Notes: a model not told the origin generated them from the letters alone. A stretch of DNA of 64,000 bases from Wurfbainia villosa (GCA_025175895.1 CM045991.1:85733174-85797173); one strand, 5' to 3'. Shown: positions 1 to 11,532, numbered from the stretch's first letter. Made by a program: numbers and translations.

Positions 1-582
1 TTTCGGGTAAACCATGGTGGTTAGGCCCATGTTCTGCTATGTTTTTGTCCCCGAACCACTCCTAACCCTAGGACATACTTGGGAGAGCATTAGAAAGGGT
101 GGAAATCCATTGGATATGGATTAGGAGAAGTATTTAGGGTGAGTATCAATTTTAAGGTGGATGAGAGTTCATTGTTGAACTTTGCCTTAATTTTGATTGT
201 TTAATGTTCCTATTGGCATAGGGACTCTCCAAGGACATTGTTGGTGCAATGGTCAAGGGGGAGCAAGCCTTTAGGGGGAGGTATCCATCGTGGGAAGATG
301 GATGTGTCTTTTTCCTAATGGGAGGAAAATTGGGTTGCCTCTCTTAAGTGATATGAGAATTATCACTAGAAAGATTATAGGCGTGTGTTCCTCCAAGGGA
401 GAGATTGCAAGATCTCATTGGGATATGAGACATTCATACCCTTGGAGAGGACCTTTTCGATGTATGTCAAAAAGGGGGAGAAGTTAACAATTGGAATTCT
501 CATTGGGATGTGAGAATTGCCAATTGGGGATAATTGGTAGACTTGGGTTTGAGGTTTTGTCCAACATCAAAAAGGGGGAGAT
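1..582 (+). mobile_element. Family A internal 3' tail (copy A0)
   Basis: Non-coding end of a family A retrotransposon whose 5' part lies outside the window. It aligns by eye with the tails of A1 (about 8740-9361), A2 (26650-27175), A5 (41210-41801) and A6. It contains several polypurine tracts: 254-263, 270-281, 468-480, and the terminal one at 567-582 that abuts the LTR. The 14-mer ATTGTTGGTGCAAT at 237-250 matches the PPT/LTR junction of this family. Small open frames here are not conserved as protein and are not annotated. Confidence 0.8.
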
Positions 583-1988
583 TCTTGGTACAATCGGCCT
601 AGGACTCGAGTTTGACTCGAACTATATTTTGATGTTAGACAAAATGTATGACATGGGATTGTCATGGGAAGTCCAACATGGGTTGTCCACGTAAGTCCAA
701 GTGTATAGCCTTGGCGGTGAAAGTCCAAGCATGGGGCTTGGCATGGAAAATCCAAGCATGAGGCTTGGTGTGGGAAGTCTTGAGGACTTGGCAAGTTCAC
801 TAGGCTCGGGGTCCTTGAGTCGGTGAAGGATGGCATTGCGAAGCCATGCGTTTGGTGCATCCGAGGGACCACTGGACGGGGAGCGAATGGAGTGAGGCCC
901 AAGGGAAGCAGAATTCTAGGGCAAGAGATACGAAGGATGACATTGCGAAGTTGTACGCTTGGTGCATCCGAGGGACGTAGGCCGAGGGAAGAGAGCTTTG
1001 GTGGGAAACTCCATTAGAGATGAGGTGGACTTGGCCAAGTGGCTAAGACTGAGTGTCGGATGCTCAAACTTGGTGTTTGAGGGTTTACCCGATGGTCGGA
1101 TGCTCAAACAACTTGGTGTTTGAGGTTTTACTCGACAGCAGTCGACTGGCATACGTGTCAGTTCGACGGATCCAAGTCGACTAGGGTTCGACTGGTGTTA
1201 GATTGATTTTTAGGTTCGACTGATCGCGCTAAGGGATGGCAATCGATCCGATGTCGATAATAGTCAATCGCCGAGGGATGGCAATGATCGATGGAAGTGT
1301 CGCGGGTATAGAACATTCCGTAGCCGACTGGGCAGTTGACTATGAGTTTAGCAGTCGACTGATGGTCATCATCAGTCGACTGATGGGTGATCCATTGGAA
1401 CTTGTCCAGCTTGGATGAAGCCGTTGTGAGACAACGACTACAGGAGCAGTCGACTGGGGCATTTTGGCAGTCGACTATTAGGCACAAAAATAGCTCGATG
1501 TAGGTTATAAATGGAGTTGGAGAGGGAGGTTTTTGCCAAGACTTTTGGGAAGATTTTGAAGGGAAATTGCTACTGCATTCCAGACCTTCAAGAGCCAACA
1601 AAAGCAAGCTACAAGCAAGTGATCAAAGGAATCATGTAAAAGTTTTCTTTTGTATTGTCTTTGTATTTTGGCTTGTATTTTTGTATTAATATTGTAATTT
1701 CTTGTACGAGGTTTCTCCACCTCTGATGTGTTGTCAAGAAGGAGTTTAGTTAGTGACGTGCGCATAACTAGAGCTCGTTGAGCTTGCCCGTGGAGTAGGA
1801 ACCATTCGGTTCCGAACCACGTATATCTTGTGTATGCTTGTATGTGTTATTTGTATTTTCATTTGTATTGCTATTCCGTTACGCTAACAACAATTGTAGA
1901 CAAGCGATACATGATGAACGATCGTATTCCACTGTACGACGATTGAGGGCTATTCACCCCCCTCTAGCCGGCCACCTACGTTCCAACA
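583..1988 (+). repeat. Family A LTR (3' LTR of A0)
   Basis: 1406-bp LTR. The start is slightly decayed (TCTTGG for the family's TGTTGG) and directly follows the polypurine tract; the end is CCAACA. The 5' part of U3 (about 660-800) holds CCAAG...CTTGG hairpin units, for example 725-741 with a 6-bp stem CCAAGC/GCTTGG. The 3' part (1130-1480) holds many AGTCGACT palindromes. A TATA box follows at 1506, then R/U5 with the conserved sequence GAACCACG and a C-rich stretch before the end. No internal domain follows, so it is a terminal LTR. Confidence 0.85.
1506..1512 (+). promoter_or_regulatory. TATA box of A0 LTR
   Basis: TATAAAT lies in the same relative position in other family A LTRs (5692, 10370, 40075 and 42711). 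It probably marks the U3/R boundary and drives the element transcript. Confidence 0.6.
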
Positions 1989-2307
1989 TAAAGCCCTAAG
2001 GTTGCTTCATAAATTAGTTCTATAATTGTTTCTCGATCGTCTATTTTCCTCTCTCATTCAATCACCAATCGAATGTTTATTCTTTTAGATAATCATTCCT
2101 TCCACTCATTTGGTACTTGACCAATCTTTGTGGGTCAATATTTTATTACTTGACGACAACCGTGAGCTTACGGAATCATCACCATCACAAGGACTGCCAC
2201 AAAAATTGATCAAGTGTTACGAAGTAAGACAATCTTTGGATTTTCATAAGTCCCTTGTAATAGAGGTGAATCATCTAAGCAATTTCCATTGGTTTTGTTC
2301 CGAAGTT

Positions 2308-2349
<42 letters not shown>

Positions 2350-3800
2350 ACTTTCATGATTCGTCACAGAGCTTAATGAGTTTACTCTCATTAAGATAGA
2401 CACGTCGATATTATTGTTCTTTTATTTATCCTATAGATACATCAACTACCTTAGAATGAGTCCCTTTACTTTCATACATTAAGACAAAAGAATCTACATT
2501 CATCAAATATCACCAAGTGAAATTGAAACCCTAGAATTATTCTCCTGCATAGTTTTCCAAGTCATTTTCTCTCGACCGTCTCTGCTTTTGATATCTCAAA
2601 TGCTTTTTTTAATTCTTTAAATAATCTGCTTTGCAACGTAGTCTCAGAGGATGATAATTTTTTTACTTGATGATGAAAATGAAAAGTTTAGTATTTTTTT
2701 TAAATTCTTTTATGATTGGTATTGATTCCTTAATGATAAGTTATATAAATTAAACACAATAACTCACAATGACAATAAAATAATACGTAGCATAGGTATA
2801 CAACTCAATTTGGCAAATGAGAATTCATCGTGTATTTGACAAACACCCTATTTATGCATCGACTTGGATCAAGGCTAAGGCAAAAAAAACAAGATTAGAG
2901 ACTTGAGGGATCTTCTAGGAACCACCAATGGAGTTATTCTAAGCTGGAAAATTCCTCTATGACATCAACAAATCGAGTTTCTTCTATTCATTACTAATTT
3001 TTGATTGTCGAATATTCATCATGCTAGTTTCGTGGTTTATCCTCCATGATATGAAATAGTTTTTATAATCCTAGGACAAGGGAGTAGTGCCTTAACGATT
3101 TGATATGCATATTGACTTCTTTTTTGTGTCAATTGATATGTTTTAACCCTGATTTGGTCTTAGCATGTTTATTGTTGTAAGTGTGAGTCTTTTGCATGAT
3201 TCAGAGACTAAGGGATGAACCGAAAGGATAATTTTGATCTCAAAACGATAAAACCAAGCTTGAGTCTTCATACACGAAAGTAGTTCAAAATCTCTCGAGA
3301 ATTCCATTGGATATCATGAAGCGTAAAGGGTCTACCTTAAATTGATCTCACAAAGTAATGGTAGTACACATCGTGTGTCAATGGGAACACAATTAACAAA
3401 AGACGTAAAAGTGTGGATCGATGTAATAGTGTCTTGGAACTTATTCATACAAATATATATGTATTATTTCTTAAGGCTTTTTAAAATGGTCAAACATATT
3501 TTATTAGTTTCATAGAAAACTACTTATGATACAATTACTTATACCTCTTACATGAGAAGTCATAGCCCTTAAATGAATTCAAAGTCTTCAAAGATGAAAT
3601 TGAAAATCAATCGGGTAAGAAGAATATGTAAAATACAACACCAAAATAATAATAAAATAATGCTGGTTAATTTAGAATCTCAAGGGTATGAATCTTCTTT
3701 TCTCCTTTCTTTGCATGAGATTATGTCAAAAGCAAGGATTCCTAGCCCCAGGGGATATTTGGGATAAAATAAAAATTATTTTATTCACTTTATTCCATTG
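1989..3800. other. Unassigned AT-rich DNA
   Basis: No retroelement protein, LTR end, RNA gene or convincing coding frame is visible. The open frames are short and of low complexity (the one at 2110-2376 includes the TC microsatellite). This may be host intergenic DNA or an old, unrecognisable repeat. Confidence 0.5.
2311..2348 (+). repeat. (TC)n microsatellite
   Basis: Nineteen uninterrupted TC units, visible directly. Confidence 0.97.
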
Positions 3801-4706
3801 TGAATGATCCCAGAATCTCCAACAATAACTCACTTGGTGTATGCAGATGACTTGATGTTGTTGCTCGGGCAGATGATACTTCTATCAAAACTTTGGCGGA
3901 TTGTTTGGAGCAATTTGGAGATGAGTCAGGGTTGCGGGCTAACCCTATGAAATCTTATGTTTATATTGCAGGAGTTGATGATAGATCTAAAGGAAGGTTG
4001 TCTCATATCATTGGGTTTCAAGAGGGGGCATTTCCCTTTAGATACTTGGGCATTCCATTGGCGGCGGAGAAGTTGTGGATAATAAACTATGGACCCTTAC
4101 TTGAGACAATTATGAAGAAGATAAACTCTTGGCCAAAACAAACATTGTCGTATGTCGGGCGCCTAGAGTTAGTGAAGACGGTGCTCTAAGGGTTGGGATG
4201 TTATTGGCTTTCTATGCTTCCTATCCCTAGTGGTGTCATTGAGAAGATCAAGACAATATGTAGATCTTTTGTATGGTCATCCAAACATCCTCCTATTTTT
4301 GGGGACAAGTTATGTCTCCCTAAGAAAGATGGTGGCTATGGACTTCATGATATTGTCACTTGGAACGAAGCTTTACTTAGCAAGACTATATGAAAAATTC
4401 AATCCAAGAGAGACTCACTATGGGTGAAATGGGTGCATCAACACTATATAAAAGGGGCTAAATTTTGCCAATGGGAGACTAAAGCATCGGACTCACCCCT
4501 TATTAAGCAGCTTGTGGATATCTGAAATAAGATTCGAAGGATTTCAAATGGTATAGGTGCAACAAATATGAAGTTAATTGAGTGGTTTATGTGGAAATAG
4601 AATGAGATGGAAAAATCTTATTCTTTCTTCGCACCGAGGGAGGAGGCGATGGAGTGGGCACCAACGGTTTGGAGGTTGGAAATTATGCCTAAGCACCGGT
4701 TTGTTA
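3801..4706 (+). pseudogene. LINE reverse transcriptase, C-terminal half (broken)
   Basis: In life this enzyme would copy LINE RNA at the nicked target. The catalytic YADD motif is encoded at 3840-3851, preceded by ITHLV. A frame change follows, then residues including LRANPMKS, FPFRYLGIPL, INSWPKQTLSYVGRLELVK, then PIPSGVIEKI, SFVWSS and GGYGLHDI, all typical of plant L1-like RT connection regions. There are frame changes around 3870-3895 and stops at about 4187 and 4391. The open stretch ends at KHRFVM, where A1 has inserted. The product is not functional. The N-terminal RT half and any endonuclease are absent. Confidence 0.85.
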
Positions 4707-6182
4707 TGTTGGTGCAATTGGCCCAGGTCATGATTGACCAGACTTGAGTTGGACTTGAGTAGTGTTTTGATGTTTGACAATATTTTGAGGAGATTGTTGG
4801 TGCAATCGACCCGGGTCATGATTGTCCGGACTTGAGTTTGACTCGAGTGGTATGATGGAGAAGTCCAAGTCTTGTGTACTTGGCATGAAATGTCCAAGTC
4901 ATGGGTACTTGGCATAGAAATCCAAGCATGAGTCTTAGCAAGGGAAAGTTCAAGCTTGAGTCTTGGCAAATGGAAAGTCCAATATGGGTTGGCAAGGGAA
5001 GTCCAAGGAGTGATATTGGCAGAGTAAAGTCCAAGGGTAGAGTCATGGCAGCATAAGTCCAATGGTTGGCGGCATAAAGTCCAAGAGGGAGTCTTGGCAG
5101 CGTAAGACCAATGTGCCTTGGCGGTATAGACCACGTTATCATGACAATAGTTGATGGAAGCACCTGAAGGCTAGCGTATGGATGAACAAGTCATGGATGA
5201 CTTAGAGGGATTTGATAGGCGTGAGGCTGACGGAGGTGGCTAGAAGGCTTAGGTCTAGGCTAAGGGTGGTCTAGCAAGTATGAGGGCATCATACTTGGTA
5301 TTAAAACCTCATGGATGAGGTTATCAGTCGACTGATATTATGATCAGTCGACTGATGGTAGTCAAATAGAGTTCCATTGGAGGGAATGACCTAGCAGTCG
5401 ACTGCCAGCATTGGCCAGTCAACTGATGGCCTGATCAGTCGACTGCTATGAATGGCAGTTGATTGATGGTCAACTTTTCGAGAACAGAAAATTTCTGAGT
5501 CGATTGTTAGGGTTTGACAGTATAGTGATAGCTCGATCAGTCGACTAATAGGCATGATCAGTCGACTGATGGCCTATCCGTTGGAACTTATCTAACGTGA
5601 CTCAGGCCGTTGTGAGACAATAACTACATGAGCAGTCGACTGATGGTCTCGATCAGTCGACTACTAGACAAAATCTAGCCCGAATGTAGGTTATAAAAGC
5701 ATCTCGTGGAGAAGGTTTTTGCTATGGTTTTTTGAGGCAATTTGGAGGATTTGTCAGCAATCTAGACCTTCAAGGCTACTCTCAAGCAACCAAAAGCAAG
5801 CACTCAAGTTCACATTGTGTAAAGTTTTCTTTACTTGTATTTGTGTAGTTTACTTGTATTAGCTTGTATTCATTTTTTATTGTTGTAAGAACTATTGTGA
5901 GAGCTTTCCTCCACCTCCGGATTGTTCCGAGAATGAGTGTTTATTATTTAGTGGTGTTTGGCATCGCTAGAGCTCATTCGAGCCCAACCCGTGTAGTAGG
6001 AACCTTGAGGTTCCGAACCACGTTATATCTTTGTGTTGTGATTGTGTAGTTGTCTCTATATTCATATTCTTTTTTGTATTTTCGCTGCGCTAACTGAATT
6101 GTAGAGACGAACGCGATCGAAATCCATCAAGTAACGAATAGCTATTCACTCCCCCCCTCTAGCGACGATCAATTCCCCAACA
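4707..6182 (+). repeat. A1 5' LTR
   Basis: 1476 bp, TGTTGG...CCAACA. The first 88 bp are tandemly duplicated: a second LTR-like start (TGTTGGTGCAATCG) occurs at 4795, preceded by the purine-rich GAGGAGAT. The hairpin array spans about 4860-5110 and the AGTCGACT palindrome array about 5323-5665, including perfect ATCAGTCGACTGAT at 5323-5336 and 5343-5356. TATAAAAG is at 5692-5699. R/U5 ends in a C-rich run and CCCCAACA. Confidence 0.9.
5692..5699 (+). promoter_or_regulatory. TATA box of A1 5' LTR
   Basis: TATAAAAG is positioned as in the 3' LTR (10370-10377) and in other copies, just downstream of the palindrome array. Confidence 0.65.
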
Positions 6183-6184
6183 AG

Positions 6185-6196
6185 TGGTATCAGAGC
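6185..6196 (+). other. A1 primer binding site
   Basis: TGGTATCAGAGC, two bases after the LTR. This is the usual Ty1/copia minus-strand primer site, complementary to the 3' end of initiator Met-tRNA. Confidence 0.9.
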
Positions 6197-6254
6197 GAGG
6201 CCGTTCTTCAAGGTTTAACAACTAAGGGAGCATCTCTAGAGGGTGAAGAAGAAG

Positions 6255-7945
6255 ATGCATCATCAAGAGAAATTAGGATGGGATATCAACACACCTCCAC
6301 CATACGACCAAGAAGATTTTCTGTCATGGAGGGTGAGAATTGAGACATTATTGATGATGGACATAGAAGATTGGTTCATCATCATGGAAGGTTTTGAACC
6401 CCCTAGGGATAAGAAGGGAGATGTCCTAATATTGAAGAAGTGGACCCAAAAGCAACGCCTAAAGTTCAAGATCAAAGTTAAGGTAACAAAACTTTTAGAA
6501 GATTTGATACCTAATGATATTTTGTCTAGACTAGGTGAATATCAAGATGCCATGGAGCTTTGGAGCAAATTGGCAAAGTTCCATGAAGGACCATCACCAG
6601 CTTCAAGTGAAGAACAATCACAAGAAGCCGAAGAATGTTCATCGGCTCAAGAAGAGGAGGAGGTCGAAGAAACAAGCTCTTCCTCACAAGAAAGTGAGGA
6701 TTCTAAAGTTGATAGAGAATCAACATCTGGATCGAGATCGGGATCGGTGGACGAAGAGGTAGAAATAGAAGAAGTCTCCACCTCTAGGATTGAGGGGGAG
6801 GATATTAGATCACCGGAACAAGAGCAAAAAAATCCATCTGCCTCTTGGAGAGATGAAGAACTCACTTCGACCACCACCATTAACCTAGGTAACTCAAACA
6901 CTTCAATTAATAATAAAAATCATATAATGTGTTTTGAAATGTAGGGAATATGGGCATTATAAGAGCAAGTGCCCTAAGAAGGTCAAGAAAAGTCAACCGA
7001 CACCAAAACCTCAAGAAATCTCAAAGGATGTCGGAGCCCCAACCATTAGGAGCAAGGAGCATGTGGTGTGCTTCAAGTGCCACCAAAGAGGGTATTATAG
7101 GAGCCAATGCCCTAGGGGGAGGAAGAAAGGGCAAGGATGAGCTACACATGTAGGGGGAGCTAAGGCAAACCCTAAGGTAACCTCTAATTATGTTCCCTCC
7201 TTAATTAATAGGCAAAAGCATGCTAGTAAAAATATACTTTATTGCTTAGGAGCTAAATCATATAACTTTAAAAATAAGGAGAAATTTGGGACTAATGTCC
7301 CTAGAAAAACTCTACCTAAGAAAAGTATTAGGAAAATAGAAGACCATTTAGGCATTAACCCTAGGAAGGGTAGGCATATGCCTAGGAAATGGAACAATGC
7401 CTAAAGATTAGATCAAAACTCAAAAATTGGGCAATTAGAGCTAGAAAATCAAGTTTTGAGGTCAAAACTTGAGAAAATGGAGAAGACCATTTGAAAGATG
7501 CAAAATTAAATACAAGGGTCAAATTGCCAAAATCTAGGGTTTAGGAGTCAAAGTCAAAGGCCTAGGAAATAAGAACCATCCAAAAGGCAAGAAAGGTTTG
7601 GGTCACAAACCTAAGCCCAAGGGGACTTATCATAATGTTCCATTTGATTATGGAACACAACCTAGGTCTAGGAAAACCAAGGTCATAAGGGAAGTCATAC
7701 CTAGAGTTGACCATGGTAAATGCCTAGTGGTTAGGGTTTCAAAGAAATCTAGGAAAGCCACTAAGAAGGTTACAAGGGGAGTCACCCCTAGATCTAACCT
7801 AGGCAAGACCCAAATGACCAAGGCTACCAAGCCTAAAAGGTTCATTAGGAGGGTATCTAGGGAGGTCATCCCTAAGGAATACCTAGTAAACCCAAGGAGC
7901 TCAAATAGATTTTGTGTTCCTATGAGCGTGATCGATTCACGCTAA
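6255..7945 (+). pseudogene. A1 gag (Sirevirus-like nucleocapsid), broken
   Basis: This would form the virus-like particle and bind element RNA. I chose the ATG at 6255 because it gives MHHQEKLGWDINTPPPY, matching A4. An N-terminal capsid-like region contains WRVRIETLLMM, FEPPRD and LGEYQDAMELWSKL, followed by a Glu/Ser-rich acidic linker. Knuckle 1 (around 6930-6975) is split by a 1-base insertion, which puts a stop after CFEM. Knuckle 2 (CFKCHQRGYYRSQC) has lost its zinc-binding His to Tyr. A TGA follows near 7138. Downstream frames keep LGAKSYNF, a heptad-like LELENQ segment and, at 7598-7945, a Lys/Arg-rich tail with three REVIP-like motifs. Several further stops lie between. Only gag is encoded. 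Confidence 0.85.
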
Positions 7946-9361
7946 ATGGTTTAGGGTGTGCCAACTTTAAATGGATGGGTAGTTAACCTAACCATGGTAA
8001 AGGTGGCACTTTAGGTCATTTTCAAGGTTATGGGTACCTTGGAAATGTGATTTAAGGACTATTGGCATGACTTGAAGTCCCATGTATAAGGGAATCAAGT
8101 AGTGTTGTCTTAGAAAATTTATGAAACCCTAGTTTAGGATGAACAAAACCCACATCTCACATCAAATTGACATGTGTGTGTTTTCAAACACCCTAGACAC
8201 ATGTGAGATGATAGGAAATGAGTTAAGTTCAAGGTTCATAGTGTTTGCATCTAGATGAACTCAAACTCATCTTATATCATGGGTGGATCATGGGGAAAGC
8301 TAGTGTGCAAGTCATGTGCATTGAGCCCATTGACCATGATCCAATATAGGTTTTCAAAAACATTTTAAAATCATTTTAGAAAACCTTGGTGTAGTCTACT
8401 TTTGATAGAAGTCACCATTGATTATGTTGATACAAAGAGGGCTAAAAACATTGAAGCTTTTCTTATTTTTGAACTTTGTATCAATTTCACTATTTTGTGG
8501 GTAAATTAATTTTCAAATATTTTTCACCCATTGTATTTGGTATAAGTAGTATACGTATGAAGTTTTAAGATTTTTCAAAATACGTATATTTACTTATGTA
8601 TTTTTAAATTTCGATTCTGATTTTTGATTTCTGTATTTTGTAGATATCAGTCGACTGCTACTTGATAGCAATTGACTGATGCATAGGGCAGTCGACTGGT
8701 GACTATAATAGTCGACTGCCAGAGCTGATTTCGAGTAAACAAGGTTGTTTAGCCCATGTTTCAGCTATGTTAGGTTACCCTAACTGCTCCTAACCCTAGG
8801 ATATGCTTTGGAAAGTATTGGAAATGGTGAAAATCCATTGGATATGGATTTAGAGAGTTGTTTAAGGTGTGTATCAATTTTAAGGTATGTAAGAGTTCAT
8901 GTCTGAACTTTTGCCCTTAATGTTGATGGTTTAGTGTTCCTATAGGCTTAGGGACTCTCCAAGGACATTGTTGGTGTAATGGTCAAGGGAGAGCAAGCCT
9001 TTAGGGGGAGGTATCCATCATGCGATGATGGATGTGTTCTTCCTCATGAGGGGAAGAAATGGGAATGTGAGATGCCCAATTTGGAAATTGGTAGAGTTTA
9101 TAGGAAGCCTCTCTTAAGTGATATTGGACTTATCACTAGGAAGAGTGAAGGCATCCTAGGTGTTTTTGGACCAAGGGGAAGACTGTAAGATCTCATTGAG
9201 ATATGAGACATTGACCTCCTTGAGGAGAACCTTTTTGATGTATGTCAAAAAGGGGGAGAATTTATGGGATTACCAATTTGGAACAATTGGTAAGGAGATT
9301 TGAGTTAGGTGGCCTAACTCAAAGGTGTTTGGTTTTTGTCAAACATCAAAAAGGGGGAGAT
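7946..9361 (+). other. A1 non-coding tail with multiple polypurine tracts
   Basis: Conserved between family A copies at DNA level, not as protein. It contains AGTCGACTG palindromes near 8650-8720, the LTR-junction look-alike ATTGTTGGTGTAAT at 8967-8980, and polypurine tracts at about 9003-9011, 9246-9260 and 9346-9361. The last abuts the LTR and would prime plus-strand synthesis. Multiple PPTs before the 3' LTR are a known trait of Sireviruses. Confidence 0.75.
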
Positions 9362-10866
9362 TGTTGGTGTAATCGGCCCAGGTCATGATTGACCAGACTC
9401 GAGTTGGACTCGAGTAGTGTTTTCATGTTTGACAATGTTTTGGGGAGATTATTGGTGCAATCGACCCGGGTCATGATTGATTGGACTCGAGTTTGACTCG
9501 AGTGGTATTTTGATATTTGACGATGGTTTAACCATTGTTTGACTATATGGTTGACATGGGGTTGACCATATGATGGAGAAGTCCAAGTCTTGTGTACTTG
9601 GCATGAAAAGTCTAAGTCATGGGTACTTGGCATGGAAAGTCCAAGCATGGATCTTGGCAAGGGAAAGTTCAAGCTTGAGTCTTGACAAATGGAAAGTCCA
9701 ACATGGGTTGGCAAGGGAAGTCCAAGGGTTGATATTGGCGGTGTAAAGTCCAAGGGTAGAGTCTTAGCAGCATATGCCCAATGGTTGGCGGCGTAAAGTC
9801 CAAGCGGAAGTCTTGGCAGCGTAAGACCAATGTGCCTTGGCGGTATAGACCACGTTAGCATGACAATAGCTGATGGAAGCACCTGAAGGCTAGCATATGG
9901 ATGAACAAATTATGGATGACTTAGAGGGATCCGATAGGCGTGAGGCTGACGGAGGTGGCTAGAAGGCTTAGGTCTAAGCTAAGGGTAGTCTAGCAAGTAT
10001 GAGGGCATCATACTTGGTGTTAAAACCTCATGGATGAGGTTTTCAGTCGATTGATAGGAGTCGATTAGAGTTCCACTACAAGAAATGGCCTGACAGTCGA
10101 CTGCTAGCATTGGGCAGTCGACTGATGGCCTGATCAATTCACTACTATGGATGGAAGTCAATTGATGGTAAAGTTTTTGGGAACAAAAAGTTTTCGAGTC
10201 GACTATTAGGGTTTGACAGTCGATTGATGGTATGATCAGTCGACTGATGGCCTATCCATTGGAACTTATCTAACGTGGCTCAGGCCGTTGTGAGATAACG
10301 GCTACAGGAGCAGTCGACTGATGGTCTCAATCAATTGACTGTTAGGCGAAATCCAGTCTGAATGCAAGTTATAAAAGCAGCTTGTGGAAAAGGTTTTTTC
10401 CATGGTTCTTTGAGGCGATTTGGAGGGGATTTGCTGCTGCAATCTAGACCTTCAAGGCTGCTCTCAAGCAACCAAAAGCAAGCACTCAAGTTCACATTGT
10501 GTAAAATTTTCTTTACTTTTATTTCTGTAGTTTATTTGTATTAGCTTGTATTCATTTCTTATTATTGTAAGAACTGTTATGAGAGGTTTCCTCCACCTCC
10601 GGATTGTTCGGAGAAGGAGTGTTTATTGTTTAGTGGTGTTTGGCATCGCTAGGGCTCATTCGAGCCCAACCCTTGGAGTAGGAACCTTGAAATTTAGAAC
10701 CACGTTATATTTTTGTGTTGTGATTGTGTAGTTGTCTCTATATTCGTATTCTAGTTTGTATTTCCGCTGCACTAACTGAATTGTAGAGACGAATGAGATC
10801 GAAATTCATCAAGCAACGAAATGCTATTCACCCCCCCCCCCTCTAGCAATGATCAATTCCCCAACA
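9362..10866 (+). repeat. A1 3' LTR
   Basis: 1505 bp. It shares with the 5' LTR the duplicated start (second LTR-like start near 9450), the hairpin array (about 9590-9850), the palindrome array (about 10040-10340), TATAAAAG at 10370-10377 and the CCCCAACA end. Shared presence of the duplication shows that it predates this insertion. Confidence 0.9.
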
Positions 10867-11287
10867 TGTCATGTGTCTCTTAGCACTTGGGAGGCTTCAA
10901 ACGGTGGATAGAATGTCTTACATGGTGGACAAAGAGTGTTTGCTATGCCGAGGCCAAAATGAGTTGAATGAGCACTTGTTGTTTGACTGCCCCATCACGC
11001 GTGCTTTATGGGGAAAAGTTAAAGGCTGGATAGATATTCAATATGTGGTACAATCGTCATCGGAGTTATTTCACATTTTGGGACAACATTACAAAGGCAA
11101 GGGTAGGAGGATGAAAGCTCGATATCTAGGCATCTCGTGCATGGTATATGTATTATGGGAAGCCCGGAATAGATGCTGATTTGAAGGGTTGCACCTGGAT
11201 GTTGGTCGAATGTTTATAAAGTCCAAATTCATGTATATCACTTCATGGATGGATAGGAGATGTGATTGGGAGTATTCACTTGCTTGA
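10867..11287 (+). pseudogene. LINE zf-RVT region, distal piece
   Basis: This continues the LINE after A1. The frame reads GRLQTVDRM, then C-L-L-C-R-G-Q-N-E-L-N-E-H-L-L-F-D-C, the Cys/His pattern of the zf-RVT domain found at the C-terminus of plant LINE ORF2 proteins, then LW and YVLWEARNRC. A TGA at 11177-11179 interrupts the frame, which then stays open to about 11287. Joined conceptually to KHRFVM before the insertion, it forms a continuous domain, which confirms the insertion model. No RNase H domain is seen. Confidence 0.85.
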
Positions 11288-11493
11288 GTTAATGTGTCGC
11301 TTTGTACTAGCATGTAATAGGTGGCGAGGGAGAGTTTGTTTTATGCTTCATGATGTATCTATGTGATGTGTGCTGGAATTGCTTGTATGTGTGCAAATCT
11401 CATGTCTAGGGGTTGATTGGGAATGGTAGGTGTACATACCTCATGTGTAGAGGTTGCTAGACTTGGTTTGGTTGGAAGATTGTGGTCGTTGAT

Positions 11494-11495
<2 letters not shown>

Positions 11496-11530
<35 letters not shown>
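11496..11530 (+). repeat. (TG)n microsatellite in LINE 3' tail
   Basis: Uninterrupted TG run shortly before the poly(A) tract. Its place inside the LINE 3' UTR suggests it was carried or formed there. Confidence 0.95.

Positions 11531-11532
<2 letters not shown>

Larger units (their letters stand above)
4707..10866 (+). mobile_element. Element A1: complete gag-only LTR retrotransposon
   Basis: Order: LTR 4707-6182, PBS 6185-6196, broken gag 6255-7945, non-coding tail 7946-9361 with polypurine tracts, LTR 9362-10866. The flanking pentamers TGTTA (4702-4706) and TGTCA (10867-10871) are a target duplication with one change. No protease, integrase, RT or RNase H is present, so transposition needed enzymes in trans. 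The gag is of the Sirevirus-like copia type. Size is 6.2 kb, against roughly 9 kb or more for autonomous Sireviruses. The LTRs differ by many substitutions and by an indel of about 75 bp (present in the 3' LTR at about 9500-9575), so the insertion is not recent. Confidence 0.9.

Noticed and set aside
2110..2376. 88-codon frame in the unassigned region
   Set aside because: A third of it is the (TC)n microsatellite read as Ser-Leu; no other support.
8979..9188. Short open frame MVKGEQAF... in the A1 tail
   Set aside because: The DNA is conserved between copies but the frame is not (stops and shifts in A0, A2, A5, A6); it is the multiple-PPT region.
9346..9882. 178-codon minus-strand open frame (similar ones at 4574-5163, 11865-12233, 30004-30589, 63166-63660)
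   Set aside because: They lie across the LTR hairpin array. Open length comes from the repeat composition (LDF, PWT, GLS repeats), there is no consistent start or end, and several frames are open at once.
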